Shown piece after piece: positions 22,836-34,877 of a stretch of 64,000 nucleotides of DNA; position 1 is the first letter of the stretch; every line of letters begins with the position of its first letter. Both the position numbers and the translations under genes were made by a program. The stretch lies in assembly GCA_032622095.1 (NCBI GenBank), contig CP136061.1:212566373-212630372 (forward strand). The letters run 5' to 3'. The notes beneath the pieces are model-generated. The model was not told the DNA's origin, made no database searches, and was given only the letters and a program-made list of their open reading frames with translations. Source of the DNA: Siphonodentalium dalli (taxonomy: Eukaryota; Mollusca; Scaphopoda; Gadilida; Siphonodentaliidae).

Positions 22836-22886
22836 AGTTATGTAAATTATCTATCATTAGTGATTGTGAGATACTTTGATACATGA

Positions 22887-25800
22887 CTATGAATGTTCGA
22901 TATCAGTTGTCATCTGATATAAATCATATGTTTCCGTACTTTCGTTTGACCAATTTGTCGAACGGCTGTCGGGTGATGTATATTGGAAGGAATTAGAAAA
23001 CGATGAATCTTTAGGCGTGTGTTTGGAGTATGGTGAATATATTTTACGATGCCGGCCGCGTTTGTTATCTGCGCGATCAGATTTTGTGTCTGACGTTGTA
23101 CGAAAAGAATTTTGCGTAATTAATTTGTGTTTTATGACATTTGGTTCCTGTGTTTGGGGCCTAGATTGGTCGCTGGGTGATAAATCCGGGGGTGATTGGC
23201 TGTCTGTTTTATTAAAATGTTTCGAAGCCATGAGTCTGTTGGCTAATTCAGCCAATGGTATTGAAGAGCTGTCGTCTGTGTTTGAGCGCTCAAGTTGAGC
23301 GCGCTTAATTGCCGTGGTTTTGAGGTCATCGTCTGATTCCAATGTGGATTGAGAGCTATTATTATCGACAGTGGCTTCACTCGGTGGAAATGCAAATCGA
23401 TTATGTCGTTTATTTTTTAAGTGATTGGGAATTTGAGGTGTAGGCCAATCAATGGGGGATGGTTTGATGTGTTTAGCATGTGATTTTGTTAATTTAGCAG
23501 ATATGTCATGTCTTAATATGTAAGATATGGGGCCTGTCTGTTTCAAGATACGCCAAAACGGCTCATATTTAAATGAAAATTTGTGATTTGGTTGGTGGAT
23601 TTTGTAATAGACGGATTGGCCTATTTTAAAGGTTGGAATAGATCCACCTTTGTTCTGTTTGTGGTTGCGAGAGGCTGTTTCGAGAAGAGATTTTGTAGTT
23701 TTAAAAATAATGTGTTGATTTTGAAGCGTGGTGGCTAAAAAATCCTCTCCTAAATACTTTTCTCTGTGTGTTAAAATTCGGTCTATGCTTATCTGTGGTT
23801 CTCTAAAAAAAGTTAGAAAAAATGGTGAATGTGTATGTACACTGGAACAATGGAAGTTCATTGCTTGTGATGCATAATTTAGATATAGGTCCCAATTTTC
23901 TACATTTGCTTGGGTGATTGTTGAAATGATTGATGCTAGACTTCTATGCGAACGTTCTGATTTACCGTTACTTTGGGGTCTGTAGAACGAAGTGAGGCGG
24001 TGATTGATATGGTAATATTTACAAAATTCAGTGAAGGTAGAGTTTGCAAACTCGGACCCATTATCTGTTAATATTTCTTCAACTGATCCAAATAAAGGGA
24101 AATACTCTGAATTCAATCTTTCTAAAATTGTATCCACCATTTTGTTAGTTAATGCGTATGCTAAAGTATGTAATGAAAATTGATCAATAATAGTTAAGAT
24201 AAATCTATTTCCTGACTGTGTTTTGGGGGAAAATGGTCCCATAAGATCGATAGCTATGAGTTGTCCTGGCCTTGATGGGGCAGTGACTGGTTGAAGCGGG
24301 ATTTTTGGATTATAAGCATTTCGTTGTCGGCATGTATGACAATTGTTTATGTATGTGACAATTTTTGCAAACAACTGAGGTGTGTAATATCTGTTCCGTA
24401 TGGTCGCGTATAGCGATTGTACCGCTCTATGGCCGAGACTGTGATATTGGGATATAACTTCTTGTGCTATTTTGTCCGTTATATATATACGTAATTTAGG
24501 TATGTCATTATATATTGATATATAGTGTAGGATACCATCTTTGAGAATAAAGGTTTTTGCTAATTTTTCGGGTATATTTGTTGATTGCATTTGTTTGATA
24601 ATCTCGGAGATTGTGTGGTCTCCTGATTGTTCATCTCTTATATTAGTTATAGGAGGAAGGACCGGGCTGTCGTCGAGATCAACTGGTGGTTCGGAATCCG
24701 TTTTCTGTTTTGGTATTTTTTTTTGTTTTGAAAATTCCTGAATATCTTTCATGTCAAGTATATTAATATCCTGTACAAGGGGATTGGTGGGTGGATTTGG
24801 GTCGCTATCGGTGCAAGAATTGATGCACGGGTGTGTGTCGGGGTTTATCCGACTGCAAAAATCTGCCGTAACATTGTTCGTGCCTTTAATATAAGTAATT
24901 TTTGGGTTCAATGCTGATATTTCCAAAAACCATTTTTGAATTTTTGTGTTTATCAGATCCTGTTTTTTAAACATGTGGATGAGGGGTAAGTGATCTGTTT
25001 TAATCTCTACTTGGGATCCTTGTAAGTAAAATTTAAATTGCCTTGCAAACGTATATATCGCGAATGCTTCTTTTTCCGTGACAGAATAATTCCTTTGTGA
25101 TTTGTTAAGTTTTTTACTGGCGAACGCGATTGGTAGTTCAACGTGTTTATCATCTTGGCTATGAGCATATTGTGATAGTATCGCCCCGATACTATGTATA
25201 GATGCATCTACTGTCAGAATGAACAGTTTGTCGGGATTTGGGTAAGCTAAGATGGGGGCGGTTGCTAAGCTTTCTTTAAGCGCGTCGAACGCTGTTTGGC
25301 ACGGCGCATCCCACACAAATTTAGCATATTTGGCTGTGAGTTTGATTAAAGGCAATGCCGTCGATGCGAAAGTAGGAGAATATGACCTGTAAAAATTAAG
25401 AATTCCCAGTAATCTGCGGACTTCTTTAACTGATTTCGGAGGTGGTAAAGACTTGATAATTGAAATTTTTTCAGGGTCAGGGGATGTGCCCTTGTCAGAA
25501 ATAATATGCCCTAAAAATTTAACTTGTGGTTGGCAAAATTTAGATTTTGATAGTTTAACTATTAAGCCGTATTCCCTGAGTCTGTCAAATAATTTTGTGA
25601 GCTGCTGTATATGCGTTTGAGGATCGGAGCTATGACAGATCAGGTCATCGACAAATCCTTCTACAAATGGTAAATCGCGTAGGGCCATGTTCATGAGTTT
25701 TAAAAAATACCCTGAATTCGAGACATATCCCATCGGGGCTCTTTGATAACTGTATTGTCCTTCGGACGTATTCATAGTTAATATGGGAACATCTTCGGGT

Positions 25801-26261
25801 ACGACTCCAATAACATGATAAGCATTTGATAAATCAAAGATACTGAAAATAGTTGAGCCGAGTAACTTGGACGATATTTCTGTAAAACTAGGCATAGACC
25901 ATTTTAATGGAATGGAAACATCATTGAGTTTTCTGAGATCGATTACCAATCGATAATTGGGAGTACCATCGGGATTGGGTGTGGCTTTGCGTATGAGGAG
26001 ACTGGGAAATCCCCACGATGAGTGGGCCGTTGGTCTAATAATGTCTGCATCTAATAATTTTTTTATCTCAGCAGCCATAATTCGTTGTTTGTTCAGTGGT
26101 GTCGGATATTTTTTGCAAAAAATAGGTAAAGTATTTGGTTTGAGGTCGATTTTCATTTTAATTTTTGGACAATATCCTATCTTGTTTATGTCATTTGTAA
26201 AAACATCAGGGTATTGTGATACTAGTTGCAATATCTGCTGTTTAAGGTGTTGAGGTGCCAC
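22887..26261 (-). CDS. pol: reverse transcriptase-RNase H-integrase
   Basis: Numbering starts at the GTG at 26261; the frame is open to 26327, just after a TAG, with no ATG before 26156. So the natural product was probably read through from a gag-pro frame that is now missing. RT: D143 in DLSNAYH and FVDD at 203-206 (the YxDD box with F first). RNase H: D352, E398, D423, D467. Integrase: H607, H611, C641, C644 zinc finger, then D672, D733, E769 (35 residues between the last two), and a GPISYIL element near 910 like the GPY/F module. The tail past about 950 is Ser/Pro-rich. All catalytic residues are present and no stop or frameshift was seen. Without gag and protease the element would need these in trans. 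Confidence 0.92.
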   Translation of the reverse strand: MAPQHLKQQILQLVSQYPDVFTNDINKIGYCPKIKMKIDLKPNTLPIFCKKYPTPLNKQRIMAAEIKKLLDADIIRPTAHSSWGFPSLLIRKATPNPDGTPNYRLVIDLRKLNDVSIPLKWSMPSFTEISSKLLGSTIFSIFDLSNAYHVIGVVPEDVPILTMNTSEGQYSYQRAPMGYVSNSGYFLKLMNMALRDLPFVEGFVDDLICHSSDPQTHIQQLTKLFDRLREYGLIVKLSKSKFCQPQVKFLGHIISDKGTSPDPEKISIIKSLPPPKSVKEVRRLLGILNFYRSYSPTFASTALPLIKLTAKYAKFVWDAPCQTAFDALKESLATAPILAYPNPDKLFILTVDASIHSIGAILSQYAHSQDDKHVELPIAFASKKLNKSQRNYSVTEKEAFAIYTFARQFKFYLQGSQVEIKTDHLPLIHMFKKQDLINTKIQKWFLEISALNPKITYIKGTNNVTADFCSRINPDTHPCINSCTDSDPNPPTNPLVQDINILDMKDIQEFSKQKKIPKQKTDSEPPVDLDDSPVLPPITNIRDEQSGDHTISEIIKQMQSTNIPEKLAKTFILKDGILHYISIYNDIPKLRIYITDKIAQEVISQYHSLGHRAVQSLYATIRNRYYTPQLFAKIVTYINNCHTCRQRNAYNPKIPLQPVTAPSRPGQLIAIDLMGPFSPKTQSGNRFILTIIDQFSLHTLAYALTNKMVDTILERLNSEYFPLFGSVEEILTDNGSEFANSTFTEFCKYYHINHRLTSFYRPQSNGKSERSHRSLASIISTITQANVENWDLYLNYASQAMNFHCSSVHTHSPFFLTFFREPQISIDRILTHREKYLGEDFLATTLQNQHIIFKTTKSLLETASRNHKQNKGGSIPTFKIGQSVYYKIHQPNHKFSFKYEPFWRILKQTGPISYILRHDISAKLTKSHAKHIKPSPIDWPTPQIPNHLKNKRHNRFAFPPSEATVDNNSSQSTLESDDDLKTTAIKRAQLERSNTDDSSSIPLAELANRLMASKHFNKTDSQSPPDLSPSDQSRPQTQEPNVIKHKLITQNSFRTTSDTKSDRADNKRGRHRKIYSPYSKHTPKDSSFSNSFQYTSPDSRSTNWSNESTETYDLYQMTTDIEHS

Positions 26262-26470
26262 GATATCATTGACAGATATAGGTTGAGTTATTTTTGACCG
26301 GTGCAGTGGTCTAGTGTATGAGACTGTCTATCCGTGGCTGGAGTGTAAGGCTGTATCCCCGTGGTTGAGTAGCGGTTTGAGATTGTTTCTGCTCTGTAGT
26401 GATCGTCTAGTGGCCGAGACTTCAAGTTGTGTGGTGAGACGTAGAACTGCTCAAGGTACCATTAATACTA
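26262..26470 (-). other. leader between 5' LTR and pol; gag and protease absent
   Basis: Only 143 bp separate the LTR from the open pol frame (26327). A stop codon at 26330-26328 precedes it. The leader contains the repeated phrase 'ccgtggctgg/ccgtggttga'. A normal gypsy element has roughly 1.5-2 kb of gag-protease here, so an internal deletion is inferred. Confidence 0.6.
26446..26461 (-). promoter_or_regulatory. possible primer binding site
   Basis: Read on the minus strand, TGGTACCTTGAGCAGT begins 9 nt inside the 5' LTR border. A TGG start is expected for a site pairing with a tRNA 3' CCA end; I could not assign the tRNA. Confidence 0.35.
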
Positions 26471-26925
26471 TGTGAGGTAATGACACATGTATATAGTAGG
26501 TACAAGTCTTTATTATGTTGTGAATAAGATATGCAGTGTGTACAAATATAATGATCAATAGTCGCCGCGAATTGGTGTCCCCGAATGGGTGATGCCTGGT
26601 GTGAATGATGCCTGGATATGATCTAGGTACGAGATGAGTCTAGTGAAAGCATGATGTGATGGGATGTAGTTGTTTCTTATATACTATTTGGGATGCATAT
26701 TAGATGAGGTGTTTGGCAATACACATCGGGATTGGTTCTTCCGTTATGGTCATCTCCCTTGACCATATTTGGGAGCCATCTTCATTGTGTGTATATCTTC
26801 GCTGAGAGTAAGACGTGTGAGGTTTCGAGAACCGAACACGAATATCTGAGTTTGGGGTTTTATATATTGGGACATTCGTATAGTTTGAATCAAGTTGTGA
26901 GATTATAATGGGTAGTTATCTCACA
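26471..26925 (-). repeat. LTR, 5' copy of the element
   Basis: Same 455-bp sequence as 14923-15377. Minus-strand TATATAA at 26866-26860 would be the promoter of the genomic RNA. Confidence 0.95.
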
Positions 26926-26929
26926 CCAT

Positions 26930-27271
26930 GTCGCCACGACCCTACCTTTATGTTTATTTATTATGATAACCTATTTTGATGTCAGCTGTTTGAGTAAATG
27001 TTTTAGTTGAGTGAAAAAAAACTTGTTTCACGGCCGATGGAACCACCCATGGCCTATAAGTGGCTACACATTGTTTATACCACCTTCCCATGCACCGAAT
27101 AATCAGTCTCAGAGACCGCCCTTTTAAATCTTGACCCAAACATATAATGGGCTAAAACAATTTCGCCCATCATTTCAGTTGCCATCATTCCAATTTCCAA
27201 GAATCCAAATGGTAAGACATTATTGGAACAAGGACGATTAACAAAATGTACGTTAAAATGAGAATTTCTCA
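26930..27271. other. spacer, nothing recognised
   Basis: AT-rich DNA between the LTR element and a SINE; no gene or repeat structure seen. Confidence 0.4.
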
Positions 27272-27284
27272 GAGATTTCTAGGG

Positions 27285-27561
27285 TTTGGTTTGGTTTGTT
27301 AGGGTTTATCGTCGATCTAGCCGCTAGGCCACACACGACGTTGTCAATTTTACGGGTGGAGGAAAGACCACGCAGATGCTTAATTTCACCGAGAAATCGT
27401 CTCACTGCGTGTAGAAACCACCGATCCCCGGAAAGAAATTGACAAACTTGCCCAGATACACGATTCCGGTCACCCTCCGTATGACGGGGTTCGAACCAGC
27501 TGGACGGCCTGTGACGGTGTAATGCAACTGACACTCTACCGACTGAACCACCGGGGCCCCC
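27285..27561 (-). mobile_element. tRNA-derived SINE
   Basis: On the minus strand it starts GGGGCCCCGGTGGTTCAGTCG and shows A-box-like TGGTTCAGTCGGTAGAG and B-box GGTTCGAACCCCG, the internal RNA polymerase III promoter of tRNA genes. It is flanked by a 13-bp target duplication GAGATTTCTAGGG (27272-27284 and 27562-27574). The tail is AACCCTAACAAACCAAACC-like. A fragment of the same head lies at 61534-61556. Confidence 0.8.
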
Positions 27562-27574
27562 GAGATTTCTAGGG

Positions 27575-28687
27575 GCACAAGATAGTAAACTCCATTCTTG
27601 TATTTCTTTTTCAGCAAATGCGTTTAAATAAAAGAATCATAAATTTTTATATTTTGATTTTTTTTTCTTCTATTTTTGTTATGTTTTTCATTTTATTTTA
27701 ATGTTTTGAAAAACAAATTCTTTTGTTTTTTGTTTGTTTTGTTTTTTATAAAAAAAATTCTGGTTCTGTTTTTTTGTTTGTAATTTTTTTGTTCGTCTTT
27801 ACTGTTTTTTGTTTGCTTTACGTTTAAAATAAAATTACTTAAAACATCAGTATTATTCTTGTTCAAAATACTGGAATAATCTACGTGAATGGGCGGTACG
27901 AGTAATCCCCATTAAGAAGCATTCCAACGTCAATATTATGAATACGCCGGGAAAGCCCGCATCCCGACCATGCGATGTAAGATGAAAATCCGATGTGCCA
28001 TTCACTGTTATGCCGGGTCGCCCATGCTCATCCACAGCAAATCGCCGGGGTACACGCACGCATGATTGTTACAGTTATGATAGGTGACATTATATAAAAC
28101 ACAGTTACACTAGATCATTTCTAATGTCCAGTTAAAAGCCAGCTTGTGATTGCTCAAACTATTCACCATCGTGCGAATGACTGGCTTACAATCAAACTAA
28201 TAATCCGTATTAGAGTTTTGCACCATAAATATATTCTCGAAACCAGACTTCGCTATTCTCGTCTCAGGATCAAGTCTCGGTTTATACAAAAATCTCAGAC
28301 CAGGGGGAGGGGGGGAATAGGTCTCAGTTGCAGGCTATTACCTATAACACACATACTTATGGATTATATTAAATCTTGTCCAGTTCATATATAATTATAA
28401 TCTTTACTCTACACGACATACAAATATAACATAATTACAATTTGGTTAACATAAAGATAAATGCTTCCAAAAAATACTTATGTTTCTGTTACCAGAACTT
28501 GTACGTTACCACATGTTTCGAATTATGAACAGACCGACAAAGGCTTGAATGACAATAAGAAGGCAAACCTTGGTTTACGTAAACCTGAGTTGTTTCAAAA
28601 AGACGAGAATACGGACAAGTGCTGACCAATAATCCCAGCTTACTCGCCTCGAAGCTGGGTAACACATCGCGATCACCGTGGTTTCAG
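27575..28687. other. spacer with T-rich tract
   Basis: 27640-27850 is a T-rich low-complexity stretch (ttttgttttt and variants). The rest shows no supportable gene. Confidence 0.4.
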
Positions 28688-30651
28688 CCTGGGGCCTATA
28701 CTATAGATTTACAATAGCCGTGTTTCTCCACGTAACAAACTGTCGAATACTGTGGATACGATAATTTACAAGTGTGTGCGACTCCCCGTCATTTACAAGA
28801 ACAGACAAAATCCAGCACTATGGATCTTAGTTTTCTACTCGTGGACGCTTGTTAATGGATAAAGGGAACTTACTCTAATAGTATACATAATGGATATGGT
28901 AATGCATATACATATATATATATATATATTTGAGTCATTTGGCGAGTGGTTTAGTGGATGTTTAAAGTCGATGTTATGATAGGCAATGGGGAACACGAAA
29001 ACTACATGCGTGCACCATAATCCCAATGGCACAAGCATCGCGAAAATACACAAACGATTTATACAACATTTTACGCTGAACACGAGTACAAAATATCGTA
29101 AGCGAAAACGCTCTTTATAAGAGATAGATGTTTTATTGACCTACATCAAATAAGACAATATATAGCTTTTCATGACTTTCCTTGTATTTACATGGTTCAT
29201 GGTCAAATATATTTAACGATGTATGTACGAACACAAAGGGACAGAGACGGGTAGAGTGATCACAATAAACCCCATCGACAGAAAAAACCTACACATGGTG
29301 ATTATAGTGTCAGATTGAGCAGGGAAATTTTAACTGGTTGTCGTATACGTACGATTTCGATACATGTACAATGTAATTGAAAACAAACTGAATTGCCGGA
29401 GATAATAGACTGATAAAAATATTTCCAAGTTAAAAGGGTGAAAATATATATTTCAAGTATATTTTCCAAAGGGTCGGTGTAACTTTTTATTTAAGTAGAA
29501 ACTTAGATTTAACAACCAAAATTACACTGAATGTAGGAAAACATCATACTAGTGGTATAAATTATAATGTGCAGTTACATTAGCTGGAAAATTTTGTCAT
29601 TGTAATGATTATAACCTATTCTCCAGTCTTAATTTTTAAATTATTCCCATTTTCTACCATGAAATCGCGTATTCACGTATAAGGTCCCCGCTGCCCGAGT
29701 ACACCTCCTCCCTGAACCAGAAAACTATATTTGCACCCCATTCGGTTGAAATTCTGCAATGGTTACTCAAGATTTCCAACTGTTAGAAATCCCCAAACCA
29801 ACAATTCCAACCGATCGAAACTTCTCAACTAATTGCCATTTACCCCCATAAATCAATCATCACTAACTTTGGGACGAACATTATTGTGATGCGCCAACAC
29901 CCATTGAACGTCGTTGCATGACATTCCCAATTGTTGAGTATTTTGCTGAGAATCGCCCCCGTCACAACATAATTTATGTGGAATCCCTTATTTATCAAAG
30001 CCAATTTGTCTATGTTTATGAACCCCATCTCAAAATATATATATCTACACCATGCGTAATTTGAACCCATCATCCCAATATGACTACGATTGTATTGACC
30101 CCGTGAAACTTCGTACGTTAATGCATGAGTGCGCAATACACACAGCGATAATCCGACATATCGACATTCGCACGCGTTTCATTGCGGTGACAACCACTAA
30201 TTCAGCCTCGTATACTTGTAATGTTAACACCGTGTTCTACCCGATTTGTGTCATGTCTGTACTATGGAACTCCCTAAGTTGGTAATTTATCAGCCCGTCA
30301 AGCGAGTTCTTGTTTCCCCCCCAAGTTAGACAATTCGAGTACTATAGAATAACAAAAAGATGCAGCGTTGGGACACTCCAAACACCACAAAAACCGAGCA
30401 GCTTGCTGCTGAAATGATCCCAGTTACATAATGGCTCTCCCAGAACATTATATATGTCAGTTCACAACGATGTATGGTGTGAAAAAGGGTAATCGCCTAT
30501 TGTTAAATTCCAATATTCAATGCAAGGAATTTGCAAGGACACAATTGCTCGAGTACTATAGAACACAAGTCTAGCTTTACTAGACTGGGAAATTACCGAC
30601 TAACGCTGTCCACGGGGAGAAACACGGCTATAGTAAAAAATAGGCCCCAGG
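28688..30651. repeat. inverted repeat pair, possible decayed DNA transposon
   Basis: CCTGGGGCCTAT...ATAGCCGTGTTTCTCC at 28688-28729 reappears inverted at 30616-30651. The 2-kb interior has no recognisable transposase; it contains a (TA)n run at about 28911-28929. No target duplication could be defined. Confidence 0.4.
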
Positions 30652-31900
30652 TCTAGACTATAGTTTACATGAAACCTAGACCAGGGACCATAATTCGGCC
30701 GTATATGTTTGGTATAATGCCAATGAGTGCATCCATGAAGTCTGTGAAACTCATTTATGCATGATTGATTATAGTTTCTGCGTCGTTATTATTTGTGTTA
30801 CGTATATATAATTACCGCAGTTCCCGGTTGTCCAAAAACGACACATGTGTGTTAATACAACTCATAGCGCGAAAGGATAGAACTTCCGTGATGGCACAAG
30901 TGCCATATTGACAAACCCATTAAGAGACAAGTCGTTCATGGTTTATTTAATTCAATTTAATTTACTTCTCTGATCATCAAATGAAGATATTACAGACTGT
31001 AAGGTAGTTGCACATTCAGATAGAACAGTATATAATTAAGGGGCTGTGCAGTGCGCCTTTAAAAATGTGTGATTATTGATTTTGCGCTACAATAGAGCGC
31101 AACTATAGGCATTAACATTATATTGAGGCCATTCTTTATAAAGTGTTGGTACATGTGTAAACAACATGTATATTAAATCGGTATATTTTTTAATGGGTGT
31201 ACTTGATTGAACGAAAATGTAGCCTCAAGTGTACCGGAATATATCGATGACATTTTTTATAAAGATTGAGAGATACTTGGTAATATTTGTGTTGCGGCTA
31301 CTAAATAGTGCTGCTAGCTTGTGAGAGTTTGGTGTCCGGTAATAATATGGTCTCAGGTATTGTACGCGTATGTCTCGGAGTTCAATACTTTTAAGGATGA
31401 CATGATATTCGTCGCATATTTCTGATTCCCGAAATTAAAAAAACCTCAAGAAACCTGTCGATTTTCGTCGGAAGGGTCTTAGACTTATTTAAGCCTTATT
31501 GAGGCTAAGTAGCATTCATAACATAAACCCCACTAACTGGGCCACATAGAACAAATCTAATACTATTATAATTAGTATTACCATCTATGAAAGCAACAAG
31601 CATAAACAGCACAATATTTTCGTATATATATGTACATGCATATATATTATGTATCTGATTCTTTTATAACCTGTAATATCACTATATGATGACCAGAATA
31701 AAATTGAATTAGGAAATTCAGCAGAAGATGGTGAAATTAAATGCTAATTGTTATTGAAAATGGAAGTCAGGAGACTGAGTCTAATAAAATTGATGTTACC
31801 AGTAAAGAGCTACAGCACAATTTGGAAATAACAGGCTCCAATTGAAATGTGTGTTTTTTTTATTTCACATGACATTCTAAGTCTCACATGCATCTGATAG
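30652..31900. other. spacer, no gene seen
   Basis: AT-rich DNA with no supported frame. A short phrase CGAGTACTATAGAA occurs at about 30337 and 30550, just upstream. Confidence 0.35.
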
Positions 31901-31909
31901 TCCCGACAA

Positions 31910-34720
31910 ACATTCCGGTTACAGGACCGATCACTCAATGATTTCCATGACAATGCGTCAAACAAGGCCGGGGTTTCTGGAAATTTAACAATGAATTATT
32001 GTTTAGAAAAGAGTACCAAAATATTGTAAAAGAATGCATTCAAGAAAAAGTAAAACGAAGAAAAACGATTAATAAATAGAAAGAATGAAATCGAACGGAT
32101 TTTTTCAAACAGTGCATGACAACTTGGATATCGACAACTAACTCACAGAGGAACACGCGCAAATAGATTCCCAATTCGCAACAAAACGCAAAGAGAAAAT
32201 CGCAGGACTCATAGTCCGAACAAAGGCAAAATTTATCGAAGACGGTGAAAAACCAACCAAATACATCCTTAACATGGAGAAACGAAATGTTATTTCTAAG
32301 TCTATAACAGAACTGATCGATAATTCGAATAAGAGAATCGACGATCCAGAAGAAATAATGAATACAATTAAACCATTTTATGAGAACATTTATTCCGAAA
32401 TATGCCGTTCAATTCTTAGCACAACGCCCCATACAACCCGAGACACGTTGATCACCAAAACCTTAAGGCCACCACAGTCATATTCTATAGAGGGCCAAAT
32501 TACATACCAGGAGCTTTCAAACGCACTTTACAAATTTAAAAATGGAAAATCTCCAGGACCCGATGGCTATACCACTGAATTCTTCAAATTTTTCTGGAAA
32601 GATATAGGTATTTTCTTACTAAATTCTATCAATGAGTCATACCACAAGCAAAATATGTCAATTACGCAGAAGCAGGGCATCATTACAATGATACCTAATA
32701 AAGATAAATCAAGATAATACCTGAAAAACTGGAGACCTATTACACTTTTAAATATATCATACAAACTTGCTACATCCTGTATTGCGAATAGATTCAAAAC
32801 AGTTCTTCCACATATCATAGACCAGGATCAACCAGGTTTCCTTTTAGGTAGATTTATAGGTGATAATACTCGACTTATATACCACCTTATTCACGAAATA
32901 GATATTCATAACAAATCAGGAATGCTACATTTAATCGATTTTGAGAAGGCCTTTCACACAGTATCATTGTCGTTTATACAACAGTGCTTGTCGAAATTTA
33001 ACGTTGGTGATTCTGTGAAAATATGGGTGAAAATCTTCTATAATAACATACAATCAGCTGTACTGGTTAAAGGTTGCATCTCGAGTTTCTTTAAACCATC
33101 GCGTGGCTGTAGGCAGGGAGGCCTGTCGCCTTATATATTTTTTTAATCTGCGCAGAAATATTTGCTTCAGTGATACGTCAAAACACAAACATATCTGGGA
33201 GACATTGGTTGAACTTGACAATTTCGCAACAAAATTCAGGGTTAAAAGTCAAAATAGACAAATGCCAAATAGTATGGTTGGGAACAAAAATGAATTGTAT
33301 TCCCACACCTGTCCCAGAATTAAAGTCGCAAAAACTTTCACTGCACTAGGCATAAACTTCAGTTCTCACCTTCCGGATATCATAGATCTATACTACACAA
33401 ATAAGATTGAAGAAATCAGACAGTCTATCAATAAACGGAAACACATATCATTGGCGCCCCTTGGAAGAATTGTGGTAATTAAATCCCATCTTATCCCGAA
33501 ACTGGTACACTTAATTTCAGCTCTGCCAACTCCAAACAAAAAAGTGTTAGACGACCTAAGTACACTACTATTCAAATTCGTCTGGGATGGGAAACGAGAC
33601 AGAATAAAACGAACACAACTCTTTCAAAATTATGAAAATGGGGGCCTGCGAATGTTAAATATCTACTCCTTTATAGATGCAATAAAAATAACTTGGATGA
33701 GAAGGTGTATCTCCAAATCTGCCCCAATGGCTTTCACTTGCTCCAACAGAGATATCTGGGGACCCATTATTCGCGGCGTACGGCTCCAAGTACATTTATA
33801 ATTATGAAAGATCAACTAAGAACCATTTCTGGCGCGACGTTTTAACCGCCTGGCGGAAGTTTCTCGAAAGGCATTATGACCTATGGAACAATAATAATTT
33901 AACAATCAACGGAGACACGATAAATGTGAACGAGTGGAGAGAGAAAGGGGTCATTTTTATTAACGATCTTTGCATAGCTGATGATCAATTTCATTCAGTT
34001 GAATCACTGAGGTCGAATTTTGGTGTATCGACAAACTTTGTTACACTACTAGGACTTAGAAGACAAGTAGTCGCTCTTTCTCGTGATTTAAATTTGCCTT
34101 TAATAAAAATTCATGGCCCTATAATTTCAAACAATATTTCATTACTGATTCGCCAAAACCGGGGAGGAAGGTACTTCTATGACACATTCTATCATGGAAA
34201 ATATAAACCCCTCATCGCCATTCATTCGTAAATGGAACAACGATTTAAGCATGAGCCTCACATGGAAGCAAATACTATCGAACCCTTTCAAACTGCCACC
34301 GGATATTAAATTCCGCTGGTTCCAATACCGTATAACAACTAGGATCATCGGAATGAATAAACTACTGAAACGACGAAACTATTATTCACATTTTCTACGA
34401 TTGTCCCATGGTAAATTCTTTTTTAAAAGATGTTGAAGCTTGGTTCGCAAAATCCGGTATATATATTTCCACATCAAAGGAATGCTTGCTCCTACCACAC
34501 ACAGCAGGCAACAAAAACAAAATAACTACCACACTGATCACACTATTGAAGTACTATATTTATAAAACAAAGTTCACCCCGGGTGTCATGTTTTAAAGTC
34601 ACTTAGTTTGGAAATTAAGAATAGATGTAGAATTGAACGGATTATAGCTCTTAACAACGACCATATCCACGAATTCGACTATGAGTGGTATCCAGTTATG
34701 ATAGCAGTCAACGAAATGTA
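31910..34720 (+). pseudogene. second L1/Tx1-type LINE ORF2 relic
   Basis: The sequence enters at the endonuclease C-terminus (TDHS-like SDHSMISMTMRQTRPGFWKF, with errors) and continues into an RT protein: FKNGKSPGPDG near 32545, NWRPITLLN near 32730, DFEKAFHTVS near 32940 and GCRQGGLSPYIFF near 33105. The stretch that should contain the YADD motif is deleted near 33170, and stops occur at 32716, 33144 and others. The C-terminal part continues to about 34600. It lacks ORF1 and a 5' region, as in a 5'-truncated insertion. Confidence 0.8.
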
Positions 34721-34877
34721 GTAATCATATGAATAGTGTACGAATGAGCCAATGTCTCCCGCTAGATTTGTGTTTGCATACAAACAGAACATGATACAGT
34801 TATAAGAGTAATACATTTATCTATCTATTTATCTATCAATCTAACCGTATATACAAATACTATTTACTTCAGCTTGA

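Larger units (their letters stand above)
18645..22886. other. 4.2-kb region between env and pol
   Basis: No long frame exists on the pol/env strand. The plus strand carries two short genes (18896-19201, 21199-21474) and AATAAA signals. It also has G runs at about 19667-19687 and 20520-20536, several hairpins (20851-20899, 21102-21126, 21531-21555), a (gtt)n tract at 21667-21690, and five hairpin repeats (21979-22414). Such a long space between pol and env is unusual for a gypsy element. Confidence 0.6.
14923..26925 (-). mobile_element. Ty3/gypsy (errantivirus-like) LTR element, gag-less, with antisense genes
   Basis: Two 455-bp LTRs start TGTGAGGTAA and end TTATCTCACA, flanked by a 4-bp target duplication CCAT (14919-14922 and 26926-26929). 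In minus-strand order it holds: 5' LTR, 145-bp leader, pol (RT-RNase H-integrase), a 4.2-kb non-pol/env region, env with Baculo_F features, a purine tract and the 3' LTR. Gag and protease are absent. The LTRs look identical, so insertion is recent. Two short paralogous genes run on the opposite strand between pol and env. A 4-bp duplication and an env of this type are both known from insect errantiviruses. Confidence 0.9.

Noticed and set aside
23017-23298. 93-codon plus-strand frame
   Set aside because: Shadow of the pol C-terminal region on the opposite strand, unlike the antisense genes A and B it has no paralogue or promoter.
27500-27561. tRNA gene on the minus strand
   Set aside because: Flanked by a 13-bp target duplication with a SINE body and tail, so it is a SINE head.
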